The notes under the pieces were generated by a model. It worked only from the letters and a program-made list of their open reading frames with translations. It did no database searches and was not told the origin of the DNA. Shown here one piece after another: positions 1-5,122 of a stretch of 9,537 bases of DNA (position 1 is its first letter; the number at the start of each line of letters is the position of its first letter). The DNA comes from an uncultured Clostridia bacterium (GTDB lineage: Bacteria > Bacillota > Clostridia > TANB77 > CAG-508): assembly GCA_934167435.1 (NCBI GenBank), contig CAKPKZ010000055.1, positions 1 to 9,537 of the forward strand, written 5' to 3'. Made by a program: the position numbers and the translations under genes.

Positions 1-9
1 CCATTAGAA

Positions 10-47
10 AAAGCAAGAGAAATTTAAAATTAAATCTCTTTTGCTTT
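10..47 (-). terminator. Candidate terminator hairpin beyond tyrS
   Basis: An inverted repeat pairs AAAGCAAGAGA (10-20) with TCTCttTTGCTTT (35-47), leaving a 2-nt bulge and an AT-rich loop. Read on the minus strand the stem ends in GCTTTTTC, a short U-run, so it could end tyrS transcription about 100 bases past the stop codon. The plus strand is also T-rich after the stem, so it may instead serve a gene to the left of the window. Confidence 0.45.
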
Positions 48-94
48 AAATATTTATTATTTTTGATACTACCATTTTAACAGATAAAAATATG

Positions 95-119
95 CTTGTA
101 TACTGCAGTATTTTGCAAG
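95..119 (-). terminator. Candidate palindromic hairpin after tyrS
   Basis: A perfect 12-bp palindrome, ATACTGCAGTAT (100-111), is flanked by CTTG (95-98) and CAAG (116-119), so the whole element can fold. On the minus strand it is followed by CATATTTTTATC; on the plus strand by GTTTTTAC. It is the first hairpin downstream of the tyrS stop. A weak terminator is the simplest reading; a protein-binding palindrome is also possible. Confidence 0.35.
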
Positions 120-144
120 GTTTTTACAAAAAGTTATGTTTACT

Positions 145-1311
145 CTAGTTATTTGTTTTTATTTTCAAGAATTTATTTTTTCCAAATTGAATAACTTTTT
201 CTTTCTCTATTTCAATTATTTCATTTATATCTTCTATTACTTTGGAATCTACTTTAACGCCTTTGCCTTGTATCATCCTTTTGGCTTCACTTTTAGAAGA
301 ACTAAATCCTATTTTTAATAATAAATCACATATATTAATTTTACTTTCTCCTATAATTACTTCATTAATATCAGTTGGGATTCCGCCATTTGCAATTTTT
401 AAGTATCTTTCTTTTATACTATTAAAATCTGTTGTAGGATTATACATTTTAATTAATTCTTTTGCAAATTTGATATGAGCTTCTCTAATATCTTTACTCA
501 TAATATCTTCGATTTCGCTTGTTTCTAAATCCGTAACAAGTTCAAAATACTGTTTTAGAACATTATCTGGAATTTTCATACTTTTTTCAAATTTATCAAA
601 AGGTGAATCATTTAGTCCTATATAATTACCTAATGATTTACTCATTTTTTCTTTACCATCAATTCCTACTAGCAAAGGAAATGTCATGACTGTTTGTGGT
701 TCTTGATTATAGTCTTTTTGAAGTTCTCTTCCTACTAACAAATTAAAAGTTTGGTCAGTTCCTCCAATTTCTATATCTGCATTTATTGCAACTGAATCAT
801 ATCCTTGCATTAAAGGATACAATAATTCATGCATTGAAAGCGGTAAGTTATTTTCAAATCGATTTTTAAAATCATCTCTTTCCATAATTCTTGCAACTGT
901 GTATTTACTTGATAACTTAATTATATCTTCAAAATTCATTTGTGAAAGCCATTCTGAATTAAATACTATTTCAGTTTTATCTTTGTCTAGAATTTTTGTA
1001 ACTTGTTCTAAATAAGTTTGTGCTGATTTTCTTGTTTCTTCAAAAGTTAAAGCTGGTCTTGTTTTGTTTTTTCCTGAAGGATCTCCTATCATTGCAGTAA
1101 AATCACCTATTACAAATACTATTTTATGACCCATATCTTGAAATGTTTTTAATATTCTTAAAGGAACAGAATGTCCTATATGTAAATCTGGTCTTGATGG
1201 ATCAGCTCCAAATTTTATTGTTAATTTTTTTCCATTTTTTAATTTTTTATCTAAATCTTCTTCAGAAAAGATTTGTATTGCTTTCCTTTTTATAATATTT
1301 ATTTTTTCCAT
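145..1311 (-). CDS. tyrS: Tyrosyl-tRNA synthetase (TyrRS)
   Basis: This class I aminoacyl-tRNA synthetase charges tRNA-Tyr with tyrosine using ATP, in the cytoplasm. The Rossmann catalytic core carries HIGH at residues 44-47 within GADPSRPDLHIGH, and KMSKS at 222-226 followed by LGN. The tyrosine/ATP pocket segment includes GDFTAMIGDPSG (69-80) and DIEIGGTDQ (179-187). The last 60 or so residues form an S4-type RNA-binding domain. KMSKS, rather than the KFGKT of E. coli TyrS, and the DPSRPDLHIGH form place it with the TyrZ/Thermus-like TyrRS subgroup. At 388 aa it is slightly short for that group (roughly 400-420) but looks complete. The ATG start is supported by GAAAGGAGTT ending about 10 bases upstream, and it lies one base after a small leader ORF. 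Expression is predicted to be controlled by the upstream tyrosine T-box. Confidence 0.97.
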   Translation of the reverse strand: MEKINIIKRKAIQIFSEEDLDKKLKNGKKLTIKFGADPSRPDLHIGHSVPLRILKTFQDMGHKIVFVIGDFTAMIGDPSGKNKTRPALTFEETRKSAQTYLEQVTKILDKDKTEIVFNSEWLSQMNFEDIIKLSSKYTVARIMERDDFKNRFENNLPLSMHELLYPLMQGYDSVAINADIEIGGTDQTFNLLVGRELQKDYNQEPQTVMTFPLLVGIDGKEKMSKSLGNYIGLNDSPFDKFEKSMKIPDNVLKQYFELVTDLETSEIEDIMSKDIREAHIKFAKELIKMYNPTTDFNSIKERYLKIANGGIPTDINEVIIGESKINICDLLLKIGFSSSKSEAKRMIQGKGVKVDSKVIEDINEIIEIEKEKVIQFGKNKFLKIKTNN

Positions 1312-1312
1312 T

Positions 1313-1390
1313 TTATTTAAAACTCCTTTCTTTTTTTAATTGTAAGAAATTTAAATAGAATAGCCCTCTAGTTATTATACTTTTAGGCAT
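1313..1390 (-). CDS. 25-aa leader ORF between T-box and tyrS
   Basis: ATG at 1390-1388 opens 25 codons ending in TAA (1315-1313). The product begins MPKSIITRGLFYLNFLQL and ends KKERSFK. The ATG is preceded by GGAGGTGAT, an almost perfect complement to the 16S rRNA 3' end, 4 to 8 bases away depending on which bases pair; this is stronger than the tyrS site. The ORF lies after the T-box terminator, so it is transcribed only on readthrough. Its stop is one base before the tyrS ATG, and the tyrS Shine-Dalgarno lies inside its codons (GAA AGG AGT). That arrangement suggests translational coupling. It has one Tyr codon (TAT). I recognise no family; the peptide may have no function apart from its translation. 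Confidence 0.6.
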   Translation of the reverse strand: MPKSIITRGLFYLNFLQLKKERSFK

Positions 1391-1410
1391 ATTATCACCT
1401 CCAATAAATC

Positions 1411-1451
1411 AAAAAAGCCAAATTCAATCCTTTTAAAGGACAAATTTGACT
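1411..1451 (-). terminator. T-box intrinsic terminator
   Basis: Read on the minus strand, AGTCAAATT then GTCCTTT pair with AAAGGAT then AATTTGGCT across small internal mismatches, followed by a run of six T (1416-1411). The 5' arm overlaps the T-box antiterminator strand, giving the mutually exclusive folds expected of T-box control. Confidence 0.88.
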
Positions 1452-1645
1452 TCGTTGTACCACCTTTATTCACAATATAATAATATATATTGCCTCATTA
1501 ATAGCTTATTCGCAGCAACACGTTAGTTACTATAAGAATTGTAATTCAAATTTTATATACTGATAATTTCCACCAAACATTATCTCTCTATTAGTTACTA
1601 TAAAGTTCTACTAGGTTTCTTTTTAAAACATAACTAAATTAATAT
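1411..1645 (-). promoter_or_regulatory. Tyrosine T-box riboswitch (tyrS leader)
   Basis: Sense-strand reading gives the T-box core AAAGGTGGTACAACG (1467-1453), close to the consensus AGGGTGGTACCGCG. Its UGGU (1462-1459) complements the ACCA end expected for tRNA-Tyr. Upstream are a probable stem III, CAATATA/TATATTG, and a stem I distal part with GATAAT/ATTATC enclosing GGTGGAAA, preceded by AGAGAG as in T-box stem I. A TAC (1543-1541) within GAATTACAATTC is a possible tyrosine specifier codon; I am unsure of the exact loop. AAAGG of the T-box can pair with CCTTT (about 1439-1435) to form the antiterminator, which uses the 5' arm of the terminator. Uncharged tRNA-Tyr should therefore switch tyrS on. 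Confidence 0.9.
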
Positions 1646-1651
1646 ATTATT

Positions 1652-1681
1652 ATTTTAGCATTTTTATATTGATTTTGTCAA
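1652..1681 (-). promoter_or_regulatory. tyrS promoter, sigma-A type with extended -10
   Basis: A perfect -35 box, TTGACA (1681-1676), is followed by an 18-base spacer and TAAAAT (1657-1652), with TGC directly before the -10 box. The start site should fall near 1645, just upstream of T-box stem I. Confidence 0.85.
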
Positions 1682-1751
1682 TCCTTGATTTTTAGCTATA
1701 ATTGTTAAGTTAAATAAATTTGTAAAGTAGGTTTATTTAAGTTTTAAAGTT

Positions 1752-1880
1752 TTTGAAAATACACCGAAGTGTATGCACTCTGCGTATTATCTGAAAATTA
1801 ATTATACAAACAGAGTATTAGAGAACTTGGCTTTCTAAATGTTTTTAGGAAATGCTCTGCTTTCCTTATCCTGCCTATAA
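1752..1880. other. Gene-free stretch with RNA-like inverted repeats
   Basis: The gap from the tyrS promoter to the toxin-operon promoter has no convincing ORF but contains several nested inverted repeats. ATACAC (1759-1764) and GTGTAT (1769-1774) enclose CGAA, which on the minus strand is a C(UUCG)G tetraloop followed by UUUUC. CAGAGTATT (1811-1819) pairs with AATGCTCTG (1851-1859), enclosing TTAGAGA/TTTCTAA (1818-1824/1832-1838) or CTAAA/TTTAG. The UUCG loop favours a minus-strand RNA. Two pairs that are G-U on the plus strand become A-C mismatches on the minus strand, which favours plus. The strand is therefore unresolved and no family is recognised. Confidence 0.3.
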
Positions 1881-1916
1881 TATTTTCACTGATTTAAAAA
1901 AAGTTTTGAATCGCTC

Positions 1917-1945
1917 TTGACTTTCACAAACAATTGTTTTATAAT
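1917..1945 (+). promoter_or_regulatory. Promoter of the PemK/MazF operon with operator-like palindrome
   Basis: TTGACT (1917-1922), a 17-base spacer and a consensus TATAAT (1940-1945) make a strong sigma-A promoter about 45 bases before the first toxin-like gene. The spacer contains the perfect 12-bp palindrome AAACAATTGTTT (1928-1939), an ideal site for a dimeric repressor that would block polymerase. The promoter call is firm; the operator role is inference. Confidence 0.82.
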
Positions 1946-1992
1946 ATATTAAGTTTTTGAATTATATTAATATTAAAATTTAAGGTGATTTT

Positions 1993-3024
1993 ATGTTCAA
2001 ATTTAATATAAGTTTTATTCAAAAGATAACTATAATTAAAAATCAAAAAAAATTATTTGATTCATTAAATTCTGGAGATTTAGTATGGGCAAAAATGCCA
2101 CTTTCTAAAAAAGAATTAAATTCCATAGAAGTAAATCATCAAATTAGACCATATCTCATTGTATCTAAAGACAGATATAATATTTTTGCTTATCAATCTT
2201 CTTCAAAACAATGGAATAATTTAAATAATTGCCAAGAATATTTCATTAATAGATTTCGCTATAAACAGAAAAAGGATAGTTTTATTAACCTAACTAAAGT
2301 ACATAAAATTCCATTTGTTAATTTAAGGACAAAATATATAACATTAAATGAACAGGATTTAAAAAATGTTCAAAAAAAACTGGAAATTCAAACCAATAAT
2401 AAATATCAATTTTCAATAGATATTTATATCTTAGAAGGAGATGTCATTGTTATCAATCATCAGTTATATTATGTATATGCTTCTGACAATGTTTATTTAT
2501 ATTGTTTAGTCATATTCAAAAAATGTCCTAAAGATAAAAAGAAATATGCAAATATTATTATTAACAATAAAACTTATTATACTACTTTTAAAGAAAAAGT
2601 AAGTTTTGAAAGAACTACAAAAATGAATATTGTAAATATAGCTTATAAAAGTGAAATGGAATTTATTTTAGAAAAGAAAAGAGGATTTGAATTAAATCAA
2701 CAAAAATTATCTAATCTTGAAAAGAAAATGATAGAAAAAAGTCATGAATTAGTTTATGAGAATGGAACCGTTTTTCAAGTTGGAAGAAATAAGATAGTAT
2801 ATTTATTCAAATATAAAAATGTTCATTATGGTATCGATTTATTAATGTATAAAATAAAACCCAAAACAATGCCAATATATGATATAGAAAAAAGACCAAT
2901 TTTAGAAATATTACCATTAGAAGAATTTTTAAAAATTGTTGATTTTTTAAGTTCAAATAATGTACAACCTTTAAAAGAAATAAATATATTATATGATGAA
3001 TTAAGAACTGTTATATATAATTAA
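1993..3024 (+). CDS. PemK/MazF-fold-like protein with three apparent barrel repeats
   Basis: A 343-aa soluble protein with no signal peptide or membrane segment. Residues 25-130 look like a divergent PemK/MazF-type (RNase toxin or relative) domain: SGDLVWAKM at 27-35, IRPYLIVSKD at 51-60, and INLTKVHKIPFVNL (98-111) before a closing helix. Two later segments restart in a similar way: EGDVIVINHQLYYVYA from 148 and NGTVFQVGRNKIVYLFKY from 257. I infer three SH3-like barrels in tandem, which is unusual for this family, where one domain of about 110 aa is the rule. A charged helix (about 230-255) links repeats two and three. The start is supported by AAGGTGATTTT before the ATG. It is the first gene of an operon, 26 bases before the MazF-like gene. 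Whether it is a toxin, a catalytically dead partner or an inhibitor cannot be told from sequence. Confidence 0.7.
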   Translation: MFKFNISFIQKITIIKNQKKLFDSLNSGDLVWAKMPLSKKELNSIEVNHQIRPYLIVSKDRYNIFAYQSSSKQWNNLNNCQEYFINRFRYKQKKDSFINLTKVHKIPFVNLRTKYITLNEQDLKNVQKKLEIQTNNKYQFSIDIYILEGDVIVINHQLYYVYASDNVYLYCLVIFKKCPKDKKKYANIIINNKTYYTTFKEKVSFERTTKMNIVNIAYKSEMEFILEKKRGFELNQQKLSNLEKKMIEKSHELVYENGTVFQVGRNKIVYLFKYKNVHYGIDLLMYKIKPKTMPIYDIEKRPILEILPLEEFLKIVDFLSSNNVQPLKEINILYDELRTVIYN

Positions 3025-3050
3025 TTTTTATAATAAAAGGAGAAATAGCA

Positions 3051-3629
3051 ATGCAAATAGAATTATCAAAAATACAAAATTTATTAGATTGGGTAAAAAC
3101 TAAAATTTATTTAGATACAATTTCAACTAATGCCATAAAAAGAGTAGTAAGAAGAGGTGAAGTTTATAAATGCAATTTTGGTATTGGAATTGGATCAGAA
3201 ATGCAAAAAGAAAGACCTTGTATAATTGTTCAAAATAATACTAGAAATTCTCACTCAGGAAATGTAATTGTTGTACCTATATCTCATACTAATAAGAAAA
3301 TATCTTGTATAGTTCCCATAGAAACTAGAGAAGATGGAGAGGGTAATATAATTTTAGATGGCTATGCTAATGTTTCAAACTTAATGTGTGTAAGTAAAGC
3401 AAGATTAGGTTCATATATAGCAACAATAACTAAAGAAGAAATGAAAAATATCGATACTGAATTGTTTGCGACTTTAGATTTGTTTGATTACTATAAACAA
3501 TTTGAAAGACAATTAAAAGATAAAGACTTATATATTTCAAAATTACAAAATCAATTAAAAGAGCTAAAACAAATTACCAATACAGATTCTTTTGAAAATT
3601 TAAAGAAAAAAATTTCTAAAAAAAGCTAG
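3051..3629 (+). CDS. MazF/PemK family toxin-like protein, long form
   Basis: Residues 35-145 form a MazF/PemK domain, a family of ribosome-independent mRNA endonucleases. RRGEVYKCNFGIGIGSE (34-50) and KERPCIIVQNNT (53-64) match the family's RGDVY...GSE..G.RP.VIIQN pattern; R55 is in the place of the catalytic Arg, and VIVVPISHT (72-80) covers the strand ending in the catalytic Thr. KARLG (116-120) matches the later conserved R.L segment. At 192 aa it exceeds the usual 110-120 because of an N-terminal helix (about 1-30) and a C-terminal helical, coiled-coil-like tail (about 146-190). AAAGGAG eight bases before the ATG supports the start. No MazE-like antitoxin gene lies nearby. The stop codon overlaps the -35 box of a downstream RNA promoter. 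Confidence 0.88.
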   Translation: MQIELSKIQNLLDWVKTKIYLDTISTNAIKRVVRRGEVYKCNFGIGIGSEMQKERPCIIVQNNTRNSHSGNVIVVPISHTNKKISCIVPIETREDGEGNIILDGYANVSNLMCVSKARLGSYIATITKEEMKNIDTELFATLDLFDYYKQFERQLKDKDLYISKLQNQLKELKQITNTDSFENLKKKISKKS

Positions 3630-3656
3630 ACAACTTCTTATAATTCGTGCTATAAT
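3627..3656 (+). promoter_or_regulatory. Promoter for RNA unit 1, overlapping the mazF-like stop
   Basis: TAGACA (3627-3632), an 18-base spacer and TATAAT (3651-3656), with TGC immediately before the -10 box (extended -10). The first three bases of the -35 box are the stop codon of the upstream gene. Transcription should start near 3663-3665, inside the conserved RNA module. Confidence 0.65.
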
Positions 3657-3659
3657 AAA

Positions 3660-3740
3660 ATTACAATAAAGTTATTGCTAGAATGCAATAATCGTAATAA
3701 GTTTTTAACAAAGAAGAGCCTAGAATGGCTCTTTAGTACT
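3660..3740 (+). ncRNA. Structured small RNA, unit 1
   Basis: The 39-nt module (3660-3698) reads ATTAC, AATAAA, an 8-bp stem GTTATTGC/GCAATAAT (3671-3678/3685-3692), loop TAGAAT (3679-3684), a single C, then GTAAT. The outer ATTAC/GTAAT can also pair, though the predicted start site may fall inside ATTAC. A second hairpin, AAGAGCC-TAGAAT-GGCTCTT (3714-3733), has the same six-base loop and acts as a likely terminator with a loose T-rich tail. A near-identical architecture recurs 117 bases downstream with compensatory stem changes. The family is unknown to me. Its position suggests a link to the PemK/MazF pair, perhaps as an RNA regulator; that is inference. Confidence 0.6.
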
Positions 3741-3745
3741 TTTAT
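3713..3745 (+). terminator. Terminator hairpin of RNA unit 1
   Basis: GAAGAGCC (3713-3720) pairs with GGCTCTTT (3727-3734), including one G-U pair at the base, around a TAGAAT loop. The tail TTTAGTACTTTTA is T-rich but interrupted. It could end both the toxin operon and the small RNA. Confidence 0.55.
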
Positions 3746-3767
3746 GCATAATTTAAAAATTAAATAA

Positions 3768-3773
3768 TATAAT
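3768..3773 (+). promoter_or_regulatory. -10 box of RNA unit 2
   Basis: TATAAT lies exactly three bases before ATTAC, the same spacing as in unit 1. A matching -35 box is weak (TGCATA at 3745-3750 with a 17-base spacer), so promoter strength is uncertain. Confidence 0.45.
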
Positions 3774-3776
3774 ATT

Positions 3777-3853
3777 ATTACAATAAAGTCATAATTAGAA
3801 TGTTATGACCGTATTAAAGGGATATTAGTTTTTTATAAGCAATATCCCTTTTA
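3777..3853 (+). ncRNA. Structured small RNA, unit 2
   Basis: The 39-nt module (3777-3815) reads ATTAC, AATAAA, stem GTCATAAT/GTTATGAC (3788-3795/3802-3809), loop TAGAAT (3796-3801), C, GTATT. Flanks and loop match unit 1 while the stem sequence differs and still pairs: T-A becomes C-G at the third pair, T-A becomes A-T at the sixth, G-C becomes A-T at the seventh, and C-G becomes T-G at the eighth. Conserved loop and flanks with compensatory stem changes indicate selection on RNA structure. A strong terminator hairpin follows at once. Confidence 0.6.
3816..3853 (+). terminator. Terminator of RNA unit 2
   Basis: AAAGGGATATT (3816-3826) and AATATCCCTTT (3841-3851) form a perfect 11-bp stem around a 14-nt loop, followed by TATTTAATATTTT. 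The A-run on the other side means it could also stop minus-strand transcription. Confidence 0.75.
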
Positions 3854-3854
3854 T

Positions 3855-3935
3855 TTAATATTTTAATAATAAAATTTCTACTCTTCCTATTTCAATCTCT
3901 CTTACATTTTTCTTATTGTCTAAAGTCCAAACCAT
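3855..3935 (-). pseudogene. Short protein-like ORF, possible C-terminal remnant
   Basis: A 26-codon frame starting MVWTLDNKKNVREIEIGRVE and ending ILLLKY then TAA reads like the charged tail of a real protein. It overlaps the end of the 42-codon ORF in another frame. Together they could be one gene broken by a frameshift. No ribosome binding site is visible and I recognise no family. Confidence 0.2.
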
Positions 3936-4048
3936 TTTAAAACATTAACCAAATATATTGTCATAAGCCCCATAGGAATTGAAAAAATGAAAGTAATAAT
4001 CGGAAAAGAATATACAATATGCTTATAGGATTTATCAATTTTTTTCAT
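3920..4048 (-). CDS. Possible 42-aa single-span membrane peptide
   Basis: ATG at 4048-4046 opens 42 codons ending in TAG. The N-terminus is basic (MKKIDKSYKH), followed by one hydrophobic stretch (about residues 11-36, IVYSFPIITFIFSIP then MGLMTIYLV) and a short WFGL end. This would be a small membrane protein. There is no Shine-Dalgarno before the ATG; the upstream DNA is instead the ACAATTGT cluster. It could be a functional micro-protein, a toxin-like peptide, or a fragment of a larger lost gene. Confidence 0.3.
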   Translation of the reverse strand: MKKIDKSYKHIVYSFPIITFIFSIPMGLMTIYLVNVLKWFGL

Positions 4049-4057
4049 ACATTTACA

Positions 4058-4114
4058 TACAATTGTAACACTACAATTGTTTTATTCTTTTACAATATTT
4101 TACAAAACAATTGT
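4058..4114. repeat. Cluster of three ACAATTGT palindromes
   Basis: ACAATTGT occurs at 4059-4066 (extended to TACAATTGTA), 4073-4080 and 4107-4114. The middle copy continues as ACAATTGTTTTAT, identical over 13 bases to the palindrome region of the PemK/MazF promoter (1930-1942). The cluster sits between the 42-codon minus ORF and the feoB remnant and may be a binding array. It does not resemble Fur or DtxR/MntR boxes. Confidence 0.45.
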
Positions 4115-4203
4115 ATTAATTGCATAAGGTTTATTTTTTATAATCTAAAATAAACATCATAATAAATTTTATCAAACTTAAATTTCTCTTGCTTGTCTAA
4201 TAA

Positions 4204-5079
4204 ATTAAAGCTTACCATATTGTCATTCCCATGTGCATGGGGTTTGGTTGTAATGCTGCTGGAGTTGTTGGTTGCAGAATAATAGACTCTCCAAGAGAAC
4301 GATTAATTGCAATACTTACTAACGCATTTGTACCATGTAATGGTAGATTTCCATTTATAATTTCAATTGCCACAATATTTATTGCAGGAACATACTCAGG
4401 ATTCAAAAGTTCTATTATTTCTACAATAACAGTAGTTTTTGTTATTTTACTTGGAATTTTTATGACATTATTTATTTCAAAATTACTGTCTAAAACAATT
4501 TTAAAAGGGTTGCCTTCTTCGTTTATTTTGGAACTTCCACCATATAGAAAACCACAATTTGGAAAAATATTAGTGCGTTCCATTTTTGACAGAACTTTAT
4601 TTGTTTTAGGAAGGGCTATTTTAATTGCTGCTCCTGCTGGCCTTATAATTTGGTTATTTGCTAATATTGGTATAAATGGTGCTAGTTTACTTAGTATTGT
4701 TGCTAACTTCTTAGATCCTTTTGCAAAATTAATGGGACTTGATGGATATATTTTAACAGCTTTTATTTTGGGTATTCCTGCAAATGAAATTGTATTACCT
4801 ATAATTTTAATGTGTTATTTAGGAAACACTTCCCTTAGCAATATTGATGACACTTATAGTATTGGTCAAATACTTATTAATAATGGATGGACTATTTTAA
4901 CAGCAATTAATGTAATGATTTTTACTATATTACATTTTCCTTGTACAACAACCCTTTTAACCATAAAAAAAGAAACTGGCAGCTTAAAATGGACTTTCCT
5001 TGGCTTTTTAATTCCTACTGTGTGTGGAATAATACTTTGTATGTGTACTACTTTGGTTTATAATATATTATTTATATAA
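4204..5079 (+). pseudogene. feoB: 5'-truncated feoB, C-terminal membrane half of ferrous iron transporter
   Basis: FeoB imports Fe2+ across the inner membrane using an N-terminal G-domain and a C-terminal membrane channel. Only the channel half remains. From the first ATG (4231) the frame gives gate-region sequence MGFGCNAAGVVGC (3-15), SPRERLIAILT (20-30) and VPCNGRFP (34-41), then several membrane spans, a second gate-like segment FILGIPANEIVLP (178-190), and the FeoB C-terminal HFPCTTTLLTIKKETGSLKW (235-254). The G1-G5 GTPase motifs and first spans, roughly 300 or more residues, are missing. Homology starts slightly before the ATG (HIVIP) and the frame closes at TAA 4201-4203. No Shine-Dalgarno precedes the ATG. 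The rest of the frame has no stop or visible frameshift, so truncation may be recent. No feoA is seen in the window. Confidence 0.88.
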
Positions 5080-5119
5080 AAAATGAGATTCAAGTTATAT
5101 TTTCTTGAATCTCATTTTT
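5079..5119. terminator. Bidirectional terminator between feoB remnant and the pth operon
   Basis: AAAAATGAGATTCAAG (5079-5094) and CTTGAATCTCATTTTT (5104-5119) form a perfect 16-bp stem with a 9-nt loop. T-runs follow on both strands, so it serves the converging feoB remnant and the minus-strand operon. Confidence 0.92.
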
Positions 5120-5122
5120 CCT

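Noticed and set aside
1773..1838. 21-codon plus-strand ORF starting ATGCAC
   Set aside because: No ribosome binding site, and it overlaps the inverted-repeat structures.
3660..3815. CRISPR array or classic type III antitoxin repeat array
   Set aside because: Only two copies, spaced 117 bases apart, with variable stems and separate promoters and terminators; not a short regular tandem array, and located downstream rather than upstream of the toxins.
4052..4117. Iron-responsive (Fur-type) operator for feoB
   Set aside because: ACAATTGT lacks the GATAAT/ATTATC pattern of Fur boxes, and the downstream feoB is already truncated.
1682..4230. Integrase or transposase carrying the accessory block
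   Set aside because: No recombinase-like ORF and no clear terminal repeats or target-site duplication seen in the window.
4212..4583. 123-codon minus-strand frame over feoB
   Set aside because: Antisense shadow; the plus strand has clear FeoB homology.
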